This document shows positions 1 through 7,168 of a stretch of 23,735 nt of DNA, piece after piece. Numbering within the stretch: the first letter of the stretch is position 1; each line of letters starts with the position of its first letter. This stretch comes from Chloroflexota bacterium (GTDB lineage: Bacteria > Chloroflexota > Dehalococcoidia > UBA2979): contig VGPB01000008.1 in the NCBI GenBank assembly GCA_016875695.1, positions 1 to 23,735 of the forward strand. Direction: 5' to 3'. Under the pieces are notes generated by a model that ran no database searches, was not told the origin of the DNA, and saw only the letters and a list, made by a program, of their open reading frames with translations. The position numbers and the translations under genes were made by a program.

Positions 1-1
1 T

Positions 2-367
2 GGGCTGGCCTGGGCCCGCCCGTACGCGGCGGCCCGTACGCGCGAGGCGCGCGCGCGATGCGCCCCTTCCCCGATCGGTGCTGGTGCACGCAACGCGATG
101 ACCGGCGCAGGAAGCACGCGCCAAGGCGGTGCGGTCGCGCTGCTGGACGCGCGCCGCGGCATGCCTCGCGTGCAGGTGGGCGGCGTGCTGGACGGCCTGG
201 CGTTCGCTCCCGGCGGGCGCTGGCCCTACGCGTCCGCCTTGCACGGCGGGCTCGCGGTGATCGATGTCGCGAACGCACGCGTGCACGCGGTGCTCGACGT
301 GCCGGGCGGCGGCGCGTTGCTGGTGCTCGCCACCCCCGCGGTGCCGCAGGTCGCTGTGCAACAATAG
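2..367 (+). CDS. beta-propeller-like protein, C-terminal fragment (5' end outside window)
   Basis: The reading frame is open from the left edge to a TAG at 365-367. From about base 125 the translation looks like YVTN/WD40-type propeller blades: AVALLDARRG, then LAFAPGGRWPYAS, then GLAVIDVANARVHAVLDVPGG, matching the usual 'FSPDGRxLYVSN...VIDVATxKV' pattern of surface or periplasmic beta-propellers. The first ~35 residues do not look like this family. A neighbouring frame reads VLVHATR at 78-98, just before the recognisable part, so a frameshift near base 95 is possible. An internal ATG at 98 could instead be an artificial start. The family assignment rests on about two blades, and function and localisation cannot be told from so short a piece. 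The next gene starts about 32 bp downstream on the same strand. Confidence 0.42.
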   Translation, partial: GLAWARPYAAARTREARARCAPSPIGAGARNAMTGAGSTRQGGAVALLDARRGMPRVQVGGVLDGLAFAPGGRWPYASALHGGLAVIDVANARVHAVLDVPGGGALLVLATPAVPQVAVQQ

Positions 368-399
368 CGCGACTGACCGCCGCCCGAGAGGTCCTCGCC

Positions 400-825
400 G
401 TGGTGCGCATCGAGGAGCCCTGCGACTATGGCGGGCGCTTCTGGCGCGCGGGCTGCGGCTGCCAGGCCGTCGCTGAGTGCGTCTACTGCGGGCATCCGTT
501 CTGCGAGGCGCACGGCGATTGCGGCCTCGCGCCGGACTTCACGGCCGCGTGCCACCGCCGCGCGTGCCGGGCGAAGGTCGCGGATCTCGCGGCGCACCTC
601 GCGTGGCGGCAGCGGCAGCAGGTCGCGAACAACGTGAGCCAGTGCGCAGCAGAGGGCTGCGGCGAGCGCCGGCAGCACGCGTGCTCGCGCTGCCGGCTGC
701 TCTTCTGCGCGGCGCATGTGCACGAGCGCACGGTGCTGAATCGGCTGACGACGCCGGCTCGTCGCGAGCTTGCGCTCGTGTGCGAGCACTGCCACGAGCG
801 GAGCAAGCTCTGGGACAGGCGCTAG
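400..825 (+). CDS. small protein with two tandem Cys/His zinc-finger motifs
   Basis: A 141-residue protein of unknown function, starting at GTG 400 (or the adjacent GTG 403), with only a weak purine stretch (GAGAG, 386-390) as ribosome site. Two similar fingers are visible: C19-x-C21-x5-C27-x2-C30-x4-C35-x2-H38 and C82-x4-C87-x7-C95-x2-C98-x4-C103-x2-H106. Both contain the submotif CxxCxxxxCxxH (CVYCGHPFCEAH and CSRCRLLFCAAH). A further C51/C56 pair and C128-x2-C131 could bind metal too. The arrangement recalls B-box/AN1-type treble-clef fingers, which bind zinc and partner proteins. That comparison is by eye. There is no signal peptide or membrane segment, so it is probably cytoplasmic. The gene converges on the nitrilase gene, and the two stop codons overlap in CTAG at 822-825. 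Confidence 0.6.
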   Translation: MVRIEEPCDYGGRFWRAGCGCQAVAECVYCGHPFCEAHGDCGLAPDFTAACHRRACRAKVADLAAHLAWRQRQQVANNVSQCAAEGCGERRQHACSRCRLLFCAAHVHERTVLNRLTTPARRELALVCEHCHERSKLWDRR

Positions 826-2486
826 CGCGCGGCGGCGACCTCCGCGTGCGCGAACAGCGCGCCGAAGATCTCCGGACGGCGGTCGCGGATCGGGTCGGTG
901 CCCGGGGCCATCTCGTGCCACCGCGCGAGCGCGCGGTTCGTGTCGGCGGATGCAGCCATTGCCACGCCGCTGAGCGTGTCCATGAGCACCGCGCCGGTCG
1001 GGTCGACGACGCACGCGCCGCCCAGCTCAGAGGTGTCACCCGCCGCGACGAAGTACGCGCGGTTCTCGTTCGCGCGCGCGCGCGCCAGTGTGCGCAGCGG
1101 CGCGCGAACGTCGCCCGCGTTCCACGCGACGAGCTCGGCGCCGCGCAGCTTGAGGCCGCGCGCGAGCTCCGGCACGAGGCCTTCGACGCCGAGCAGCAGA
1201 CCGAGGTGGCCCACCGCCGTCTCCAGCACCGGCGGCGCGACGCTGCCCTCGGCAAAGCCTACCTCACGCTCGCGCTCGCTGAGATGCGACTGGCGGTGCA
1301 GCGCCACCACCTCGCCGCGATTGATGACGTAGGCCGTCTTGTACGTGCGCTGCAGCTCGCGCTCGGCGAGCACGACCGTGAGCATCACTTCCGCCTCGCC
1401 GGAGAGCGCGATCAGCAGCGGCAGCAGCTCGCGCTGGCTTACGGCGCGTGCGTCGGCGCCTGCTAGGTCTGGCAGTACGACGAGCGACACCGCCTGCGCG
1501 GCGAGCGTGCGCACCTGCGTGCGCACGCGCTCCATCAGCTCGATCGCCGAGGGCGACGGGGCGAGTGCGAGCGCGGCGACGCGTGCCGCCGACGTCTGCA
1601 CTGCGATCGGCGCACGCGCGAGCTGCGTCGCGCGTGCGCGCTCGGCCGGCAGCGCCGCGTCGGCGTACAGCTCCGGGCGGCGCGTGATCGGCGCGCCGGC
1701 CGCGCGATCGAGGTCGATCGTGCAGGTCACGACCCCTGCCGCGTCGCTGGGCGCCTGGGCGACCCACTGGCCGTCCGGGTCGACGACGCCCGAGCGGCCC
1801 GCGTAGACGATCGACCCCGCCTCGACGCCGACCTTGCCGGCCGCGACGATCCACACGCCGTTCTCGATGGCGCGCGCGGGCAGCAGGTACTCGACCTGCG
1901 GCGTGGAGAGCGCGGCCGCGCTGCGGCCGCTCGACACCCACGCGGTACAGTCGATGAGCAGCTCGGCGCCGCCGACGGCGAGCGTGCGCGGCACTTCCGG
2001 CAGCCGCGCGTCGGCGCACACGAACAGGCCGGCGCGCGCGCCAGCCACTTCGACGACAGGGAAGCGATCACCCGGCGCGAACCAGCGCGTGTCGAAGTGC
2101 CAGAGGAAGCGTTTGGCGCTGCGCGCGAGGAGCGTGCCGTCCTCGCCAAAGAGCAGCGCGACGTTCTCCAAGCGGTCGTTGGTGGCGGTGACCGGGCCGC
2201 CGTGCTGCACGACGCCGGCGGCGATGGCGAGGCCGTGGCGGCGCGCGCGCTCGGCGAGCGCCTCCTCCACCTCGCCGTCTTGCAGCACGCCGGCCGCTTC
2301 GTAGGCGGTGCGCGAGTGCAGGAAGTACGCGGGGTAGCTCGCCTCGGGCAGCACCAGCAGGTCGGGATGCGGCTGGAGCGCGGCGGCCTCGTCGATGCGC
2401 CGCAGCAGGGCCGCCCACGCCTGCCGGTGGTCTGCGAGGTCGTAGGCGCGGAGCTGGAGCAGCGCGACGTGCAGCGAGCGTGTCAT
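822..2486 (-). CDS. tandem carbon-nitrogen hydrolase (nitrilase superfamily), second domain degenerate
   Basis: A 554-residue protein made of two nitrilase-like domains, about twice the usual ~270-300 residues. Domain 1 (about 1-275) carries the family's Glu-Lys-Cys triad: E48 in LVLPEASYPA, K125 in RSAKRFLWHFDTRWFAPGD, and C157 in LFVCADARLPEV. It should therefore hydrolyse a nitrile, amide or N-carbamoyl substrate through a Cys thioester; the substrate is not predictable. Domain 2 (about 295-554) keeps the fold signature but aligns D340 (VVLPDLAG) with the Glu, Q399 with the Lys and G433 (LLLGVEGLVPEL) with the Cys, so it is probably non-catalytic. The ATG at 2484-2486 overlaps the stop of the upstream FAH gene as ATGA, implying translational coupling and a shared substrate or pathway. 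Other possible start codons lie upstream, but the family N-terminus (HVALLQLRAYDL) and the coupling favour this one. Confidence 0.88.
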   Translation of the reverse strand: MTRSLHVALLQLRAYDLADHRQAWAALLRRIDEAAALQPHPDLLVLPEASYPAYFLHSRTAYEAAGVLQDGEVEEALAERARRHGLAIAAGVVQHGGPVTATNDRLENVALLFGEDGTLLARSAKRFLWHFDTRWFAPGDRFPVVEVAGARAGLFVCADARLPEVPRTLAVGGAELLIDCTAWVSSGRSAAALSTPQVEYLLPARAIENGVWIVAAGKVGVEAGSIVYAGRSGVVDPDGQWVAQAPSDAAGVVTCTIDLDRAAGAPITRRPELYADAALPAERARATQLARAPIAVQTSAARVAALALAPSPSAIELMERVRTQVRTLAAQAVSLVVLPDLAGADARAVSQRELLPLLIALSGEAEVMLTVVLAERELQRTYKTAYVINRGEVVALHRQSHLSEREREVGFAEGSVAPPVLETAVGHLGLLLGVEGLVPELARGLKLRGAELVAWNAGDVRAPLRTLARARANENRAYFVAAGDTSELGGACVVDPTGAVLMDTLSGVAMAASADTNRALARWHEMAPGTDPIRDRRPEIFGALFAHAEVAAAR

Positions 2487-3238
2487 CGTGCAGCTTCCAC
2501 GGGGTTCGTGAGCTCGCCGAGGCCGGCGATCGACACCGACACGCGGTCGCCCGGGGCGAGCTGCGACGTGGCGCCGGGCGTCCCCGTGAACACGAGGTCG
2601 CCGGGTTCGAGCGTCATCGCGCTCGAGATGAACGCGATGCATGCGCGCACCGAGTGGATCAGCTGCGCGGTGCTCGCCTCCTGCACGAGCGCGCCGTTGA
2701 GCGTCACGCGCAGGTCGATGCGCTCCGGATTGAGGGCGGTCTCGATCCACGGGCCGACGGCCGTGAACGTGTCAGCGGACTTCGCGCGCCACCACTGCAT
2801 GTCGTTGCGCTGCCAGTCGCGCGCGGAGACGTCGTTACCGCAGGTGTAGCCGAGCACGCATGCGTCGACGTCGGTCTCGCGCAGGTTGCGCGCGCGGCGT
2901 CCAATCACTGCGACGACCTCGCCCTCCTCGTCCACGCGCCCCGCGTCCTGCGGCAGCACGATGGCGTCGCCCGGCCCGATCAGCGACGTCGACGCCTTCA
3001 GGAACGGCTCGGGGCGGACCGGCGCGGGGCGGTCGCCGACGTGGCTGTGGTAGTTGAGTCCGATCGCGACGATCTTGCCCGGTCGCACCGGCGCAAGCAG
3101 CTGCACCTGCGACAGCCGGTACACCTCGCCGCTCTCCTCGAGGCGCCCGAAGGGTCCGCCGCGCACGAGGTGCGCGCGGCGCGCGCGCACGATGGCGGTG
3201 CTCACGCGGCCGTCCACGCGCACGCGAGCGATGCGCAT
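2483..3238 (-). CDS. fumarylacetoacetate hydrolase (FAH) family protein
   Basis: A 251-residue protein covering a full FAH domain with a short N-terminal subdomain. Seen: KIVAIGLNYHSHV (54-66), the metal ligands E105-G-E107 in DEEGEVVAVIG, D136 in LGYTCGNDVSARDWQ, and the conserved TCGNDVSARD and LVFTGTPGATSQLAPGD strings. The family binds Mg2+ or Mn2+ and includes C-C hydrolases, isomerases/decarboxylases of aromatic meta-cleavage pathways and oxaloacetate decarboxylases. Which reaction applies cannot be read here. The start is ATG 3236-3238, preceded by GGAG (+ strand 3244-3247). It is the first gene of a two-gene operon with the tandem nitrilase (ATGA overlap), which points to degradation of a small nitrogen-containing or aromatic compound. 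Cytoplasmic; no signal peptide. Confidence 0.93.
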   Translation of the reverse strand: MRIARVRVDGRVSTAIVRARRAHLVRGGPFGRLEESGEVYRLSQVQLLAPVRPGKIVAIGLNYHSHVGDRPAPVRPEPFLKASTSLIGPGDAIVLPQDAGRVDEEGEVVAVIGRRARNLRETDVDACVLGYTCGNDVSARDWQRNDMQWWRAKSADTFTAVGPWIETALNPERIDLRVTLNGALVQEASTAQLIHSVRACIAFISSAMTLEPGDLVFTGTPGATSQLAPGDRVSVSIAGLGELTNPVEAAR

Positions 3239-3268
3239 CGCTACTCCATTCCTGCGCTCCGAGCGCGC

Positions 3269-3274
3269 AGTGTA
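3269..3274 (-). promoter_or_regulatory. candidate -10 box TACACT for the FAH-nitrilase operon
   Basis: On the minus strand, TACACT lies about 30 bases upstream of the FAH start. It fits the TANNNT pattern found before several genes here. No good TTGACA-like hexamer sits 16-18 bases upstream, so this is a weak call. Confidence 0.3.
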
Positions 3275-3547
3275 CGGCAGCGCCGCCCACGACGTTGCGC
3301 GCGGCGCGCGACGTTCTGTGCCGGCTTATGACAAGGCGTAGCGTGGGCGCTATCCGCACACCGAACGGGCCGCTCATCCGCGAGGCGCCGAGGGCACCCC
3401 GCTCGCGCGAGCAACTTCGGGGCACGCGCTGGCTAGCGCGCCACGTCGGGTGGCCGGATCGAACGCGGTCATGCGCGCTCCGTTGTGGCGCCCGGACCCG
3501 CGCGGCCGCCCCTTCAGGCGTACCGTCCAAGGGTTGTGCGGCTCGTG

Positions 3548-3553
3548 TACATT
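3548..3553 (+). promoter_or_regulatory. candidate -10 box TACATT for the enoyl-CoA hydratase gene
   Basis: TACATT preceded directly by TG, in the least GC-rich part of the spacer, about 78 bases before the ATG. This would leave a leader of roughly 70 bases. No clear -35 box. Confidence 0.3.
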
Positions 3554-3631
3554 CTGCGCGCCACGGGCATCACGGACGCAATCTCGCCCGGGTGGGCACG
3601 TGCCCTGCAAGAGTCGAAGGAGGGGAACGAG

Positions 3632-4498
3632 ATGACGTCACCATCCGCGAACAGGTACGGCGGGAACGTCCAGGCGCCGATCGAGAAGGTGCCGCTGCCC
3701 GGCTGGCCGCACCAGGAGTTGCTGTACGAGACCATCGACAACGGCCGCATTGCGCTCATGACCATGAATCGCCCGGAGCGCATGAACTCGTCCGACCCGG
3801 AGATGGGCAACCGCTGGTACGACGCGTGGACGCGCTTCGCCGCGGACGACGAGCAGTGGGTAGCGATCGTGACGGGCGCCGGCACGCGCGCGTTCTCCGC
3901 CGGCCAGGACCTGAAGATCCGCGCCGAGCTGGAGCAGCAGGGCGGCGACGCGCCGTACCAGCGCCGCGCACCGAGCGTCACGCCGATCGGCGAGAAGCTG
4001 GGTTGCTGGAAGCCGACGATCGCGGCAATCAACGGCTTCGCGATCGCAGGCGGCTGGGCGACCGCGCAGATGTGCACCTTCCGCATCGCGGACGAGCACG
4101 CGGAAATGAACATCGCGGAGGCGCGCTGGAACCAGGCGGCGGGCTTCGTCGCATACCTGCCGCGGCTGATGCACTCGGGGCACGCGCTCGAGGTGTGCAT
4201 CATGGGTGACCGCCGCATCTCGGCGCAGCGCGCGTACGAGATGGGCTTCGTGAACAAGGTCGTGCCCACCGGCCAGTGCGTCGAGGAGGCGGTCGACTGG
4301 GCGCGCACGATCTGCCGCATGGCCCCGCGCACGGTGCGCAACTTCAACCAGATGGTCAACCAGTGTTTCAGCATGACCGTCCCGGAGGCGCAAGCGTTTG
4401 CGCAGGCGCTCGAGTTCAACCTGCGCGGCATGGAGGACTCGGTCGAAGGCCCCACGGCGTTCGCCGAGAAGCGCCCGGCGGTGTTCCGCAACCGCTAG
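3632..4498 (+). CDS. enoyl-CoA hydratase/isomerase family (crotonase) protein
   Basis: A 288-residue crotonase. The start is ATG 3632, chosen because a strong ribosome site (AAGGAGGGG, about 3617-3624) lies 7 bases upstream; the frame continues upstream without family features. The oxyanion-hole segments are visible: AFSAGQDLK (88-95) and NGFAIAGGW (134-142). Of the two glutamates used by hydratases (Glu144 and Glu164 in rat mitochondrial enzyme), the second is present as E163 in NIAEARW, but the first is replaced by T144 (GGWATAQMC where GGGCELAMMC is usual). It may therefore catalyse isomerisation, another crotonase reaction, or one-Glu hydration of an unsaturated acyl-CoA. The N-terminal ~30 residues (to GWPHQELLYETID) are longer than typical. 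It is monocistronic here: a hairpin follows at 4511-4549. Confidence 0.92.
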   Translation: MTSPSANRYGGNVQAPIEKVPLPGWPHQELLYETIDNGRIALMTMNRPERMNSSDPEMGNRWYDAWTRFAADDEQWVAIVTGAGTRAFSAGQDLKIRAELEQQGGDAPYQRRAPSVTPIGEKLGCWKPTIAAINGFAIAGGWATAQMCTFRIADEHAEMNIAEARWNQAAGFVAYLPRLMHSGHALEVCIMGDRRISAQRAYEMGFVNKVVPTGQCVEEAVDWARTICRMAPRTVRNFNQMVNQCFSMTVPEAQAFAQALEFNLRGMEDSVEGPTAFAEKRPAVFRNR

Positions 4499-4510
4499 CC
4501 ACCAGGCCCA

Positions 4511-4549
4511 CGCATGCGGGCGGCGCCGACCGCGGGCCGCCCGCGTGCG
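4511..4549. terminator. hairpin between convergent genes, probable bidirectional terminator
   Basis: CGCATGCGGGCGGC (4511-4524) pairs with GCCGCCCGCGTGCG (4536-4549): 13 Watson-Crick pairs and one wobble/mismatch over 14, with an 11-base loop. It sits between the crotonase stop (4498) and the stop of the minus-strand fragment (4550). There is no T tract, as is common in very GC-rich genomes. Confidence 0.55.
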
Positions 4550-4786
4550 TCAGCGCGCGGCGGCGAGCGCCCGCGCGCGCGCCAGCAGCTCCGGCGCGGC
4601 GACGCCCTCGCACCACACGGCGAATGCCGGGGCGAGCCCGCGCCAGCGCAGCACCGCGACGTCCTCGAACAGCGGGATGTCCGCGCGCAGCGTCGCGAGG
4701 TCGCGGAAGAGCAGCGCCTCGTCCCAGTCTTCGCGCAGCGTGTGCGCAAGCGCCGGGCCCTGCGCGAGCCGCAGCCCCACTCGCGC
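4550..4786 (-). pseudogene. C-terminal remnant of an unidentified gene (5' end lost at a breakpoint)
   Basis: The minus-strand translation ending at TGA 4550-4552 looks like genuine protein: LREDWDEALLFRDLATL, ADIPLFEDVAVLRWRG, then PAFAVWCEG and an Ala/Arg-rich tail. I do not recognise the family. Only about 75-80 residues remain. The codable sequence runs up to about 4786, where it meets, head to head, the truncated substrate-binding protein on the plus strand. A GTG at 4778-4780 could in principle start a short ORF, but no ribosome site precedes it. The hairpin at 4511-4549, placed like a terminator for this gene, supports it having been real. Confidence 0.45.
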
Positions 4787-4788
4787 GC

Positions 4789-5676
4789 CTCGCGGCGTTC
4801 CGCGCGGGCCAGGTGGATTACGCGTACGCGGTAGTGGCCACGTTCTCCGATCTCGCCAACCTCAAGCGCACGAGCCCGGACATCCAGATCAACCTGACGC
4901 CGACGGTCGCCTCGCTGGCGCTGGCGTTCAACAACAAACTCGCGAAGTTCCAGGACGTGCGCGTGCGCCGAGCCGTCTCGTTGGCCATCGATCGCGAGAC
5001 GATGCTGCAGCTGATCTACGAGGGCTACGGGAAGAAGGGCAACACCATCCCGTGGACCTTCCTGTTCGACAAGGAGCCAACGGCGGAGTCCGGTGTGTTC
5101 GGGAAATGGGTGCGCCGCGACGTCGCTGAGGCGAAGGCGATGCTCGCCGCAGCCGGCGCCGAGAAGCTCGTGCTGAACAACATCTTCTACGCCTACGACG
5201 TCAACTACGAGAAGATCCCGGAAGTGATCATCCCCATGCTGCGCGAGGCTGGGATCACGGTCGCCGGCGGCAAGGTGGACTACACCGAGTTCAACTCGCA
5301 GTGGACCGGCGCCAAGCTGCCGGAGTTCACCACTGGGGGCTGGGCTACGCAGGGCTTTGACGCCGACAACTGGTTCCACGGTCAGGTGCATTCAAAGTCG
5401 CCGGGCAACCGCTGGCAGACCAACGACTCGGAGATCGACGCCTGGGCGGACGCCCAGCAGGTGGAACTGAACCCGGAGAAGCGTCGCGAGCTCTGGAAGA
5501 AGATCTGGGACAAGGACCTGGACCAGGCCTACCGCCCGCCGACAGTCGCCGGCATGGGCATCCAGGTGTACCAGCCGTGGTTCCGCGGAATCCGCTTTAC
5601 CGGCACCTCGCCTGGTGACAACAGCTCGTACTACACTTGGGGCAATCAGGTCGCGTACGGTTGGCTCGACAAGTAG
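4789..5676 (+). pseudogene. truncated family-5 extracellular solute-binding protein (C-terminal half only)
   Basis: From 4789 (LAAFRAGQVDY) to TAG 5674-5676 the frame encodes the last ~295 residues of an SBP_bac_5-type oligopeptide/nickel-type substrate-binding protein. It aligns throughout with residues about 305-598 of the intact gene at 10090-11886. Shared blocks include AAFRAGQVD, SLAIDR, FGKW, YTEFNSQWTG/YTQFNSQWTG, HSKS-GNRW, EKRREL and the C-terminal WLDK. The signal peptide, lipobox and lobe I are missing, and upstream sequence belongs to another gene on the opposite strand. The protein could not be exported or fold normally, so I call it a pseudogene created by deletion, inversion or an assembly misjoin near 4787. 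No credible start or ribosome site precedes the conserved part. Confidence 0.8.
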
Positions 5677-5720
5677 CGAGGCCGCATCGCGACTCGTCGC
5701 GCGGTCCTCGATTGCGGGTG

Positions 5721-5729
5721 TGCTAGAGT
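5721..5729 (+). promoter_or_regulatory. extended -10 element TGCTAGAGT upstream of the MFS gene
   Basis: TG-C-TAGAGT matches the TGnTANNNT extended -10 pattern, 67 bases before the MFS start. The predicted leader (about 5736-5796) contains GCCTC/GAGGC (5731-5735 with 5740-5744), an alternative CCCC/GGGG pairing (5736-5739 with 5746-5749) and CTGCC/GGCAG (5759-5763 with 5774-5778). Confidence 0.4.
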
Positions 5730-5796
5730 AGCCTCCCCCGAGGCAGGGGAACGGTGGGCTGCCGTCTGCGGATGGCAGTGATGAAAACGTCCGCTG

Positions 5797-7137
5797 ATGC
5801 AGCCTCCGCCCACAGGCGCCACTGAGCCGCCTCCCGCGGCCGCCCAAGACGCAGCGCCGAGCGAGTGCCCGCCGTCGCGCCTCACGCGCACCTTCCAGGC
5901 GCTGCAGGACCCCAACTTCCGGCTGCTGTACGTCAGCAACATCCTGCAGTTCGGCTCGATGCAGATGCAGCTGGTGGTGCGCGGGTGGCTCGTGTTCCAC
6001 CTCACGGGCTCGTTCGCGGCGCTCGGCGCAATGGCGCTCGCCACCGCGATCCCGCTGGTGCTGCTCTCACCGATCGGCGGCGTGGTCGCCGATCGCACGT
6101 CGAAGAAGACGGTGATCCAGCTCGGGCAGGGCTACAACGCAGTGAACGCGGCGGTGCTGGCCGTGCTCGTGGGCGGCTGGCTGGGCCTCGAGCTTGAATT
6201 CTGGCACCTGTTCCTGAGCGCGTTCCTGCAGGGCGCCGTGAACTCGATCATGCAGCCCGCGCGACAGTCGATGGTCTCGGACCTCGTTCCGCGCGAGCGG
6301 CTGACCAACGCGATCGGCATCAACGCCTCCGGCCAGACGCTGATGCAGCTCGTCGGCCCCGGCATCGCCGGCCTGATGATCGCCGCCGTGAGCCCGGCCA
6401 CCGTGTTCGCGACGATGGCCGCGATGTACGCGCTGGCGATCACGTTCACGATGCGCCTGCCGTCGCGCCCACTGTACGCCTTCGCGCGCCCCCAGGGCGG
6501 CGCCGGGGGCGCGCACGGCGCGCGGCGCGGGCGCGGCGCAGGCGGCCTCAAGGACCTCGCCGACGGCATGCGCTACGTCACGCACGACCCCACGATCCGC
6601 ACCGTGATCGCCGTCAACTTCCTTATCGTCATCGTCGTCATGCCGTACACGATGCTGCTGCCCGGGTTCGTCAAGGAAGTGCTGCAGCGTGGCGCGTTCG
6701 AGCAGGGCGTGCTGCAGAGCGTGCAGGGCATCGGCGCGCTCATCGGCGCGATGGGCGTCGCGTCGACGGGCTCACGCGGGCGCGGGCGGTTGTTCATCGG
6801 CTGCGGCGTGCTGCTCGGGGCCGGCATCGTTGCGTTCTCTGCATCGACGAACTACTGGGTGACGCTCCCGTTGATGGTGCTGATCGGGGCCGGCCAGGCA
6901 GGCCGCATGGCGTTCGGCCAGGTGCTGATCCAGGCCTATTCTGCGGAGGAGTATCGCGGACGCGTGATGTCCGTATGGTTTATGGAGTTCGGGCTCGTGC
7001 AGTTCGGTACGTTCATCGTGGGGTTCCTCGCCGAGTGGTTCGGGCCGCAGCTCGCCATCGGCGGGCTCGCCGCCACGCTCCTGGTCGGCATGGCGGCGGT
7101 GGCGCTGTTCGTGCCGACGATGCGCCAGCTCGAGTAG
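5797..7137 (+). CDS. MFS transporter, MFS_3/EntS-like exporter family
   Basis: A 446-residue multi-pass inner-membrane protein. After a Pro/Ala-rich N-terminal tail (1-30) comes the family start FQALQDPNFRLLYVSNILQF, then RGWLVFHLTGSFAALG, and the MFS loop 2-3 signature GGVVADRTSKKTV at about 88-100. About 11-12 hydrophobic segments follow, split by a Gly/Arg-rich central loop at about residues 228-250. The second half has the repeat signature FSAEEYRGRVMSVW-like stretch (SAEEYRGRVMSVWF). The MFS_3 group includes enterobactin exporter EntS and macrolide or other drug exporters driven by proton antiport; the substrate here is unknown. The ATG at 5797 lacks a strong ribosome site; two in-frame TGA codons at 5779-5784 bar any much earlier start. 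A 21-G run begins two bases after the stop. Confidence 0.9.
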   Translation: MQPPPTGATEPPPAAAQDAAPSECPPSRLTRTFQALQDPNFRLLYVSNILQFGSMQMQLVVRGWLVFHLTGSFAALGAMALATAIPLVLLSPIGGVVADRTSKKTVIQLGQGYNAVNAAVLAVLVGGWLGLELEFWHLFLSAFLQGAVNSIMQPARQSMVSDLVPRERLTNAIGINASGQTLMQLVGPGIAGLMIAAVSPATVFATMAAMYALAITFTMRLPSRPLYAFARPQGGAGGAHGARRGRGAGGLKDLADGMRYVTHDPTIRTVIAVNFLIVIVVMPYTMLLPGFVKEVLQRGAFEQGVLQSVQGIGALIGAMGVASTGSRGRGRLFIGCGVLLGAGIVAFSASTNYWVTLPLMVLIGAGQAGRMAFGQVLIQAYSAEEYRGRVMSVWFMEFGLVQFGTFIVGFLAEWFGPQLAIGGLAATLLVGMAAVALFVPTMRQLE

Positions 7138-7168
7138 CGGGGGGGGGGGGGGGGGGGGGACGCGCTAC
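7134..7168. terminator. inverted repeat flanking a G-tract between convergent genes
   Basis: GTAGCG (7134-7139) and CGCTAC (7163-7168) are perfect inverted repeats. They contain the stop codons of both the MFS gene (TAG 7135-7137) and the original VOC gene (7165-7167, minus). The 23-base loop is almost all G. It may end transcription from both sides, but a 6-bp stem with this loop is weak. Confidence 0.3.
7139..7159 (+). repeat. homopolymeric run of 21 guanines
   Basis: Twenty-one consecutive G residues follow the MFS stop codon. Such a run can form a G-quadruplex, slip during replication, or reflect an assembly or sequencing artefact. It lies outside both coding regions, so length change would not alter a reading frame. 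Confidence 0.9.

Larger units (their letters stand above)
3239..3631. other. divergent intergenic region between FAH and enoyl-CoA hydratase genes
   Basis: This 393-bp stretch separates the minus-strand FAH operon from the plus-strand crotonase. It holds a candidate -10 box for each direction (minus 3269-3274; plus 3548-3553) and short inverted repeats such as GCTCGCGCGAGC around 3402-3413 and GCGCTGGCTAGCGC around 3425-3438. No convincing small gene, tRNA or known riboswitch was seen. The frame of the crotonase is open through part of this region, but without family similarity. Confidence 0.5.

Noticed and set aside
1..45. Duplicated CCCGTACGCG near the left edge as a repeat element
   Set aside because: Two short copies in GC-rich sequence at a window edge; no third copy or structure.
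2489..2750. Extension of the nitrilase upstream of 2486
   Set aside because: The sequence there is the coding region of FAH in another frame; the nitrilase N-terminus and ATGA overlap fix the start.
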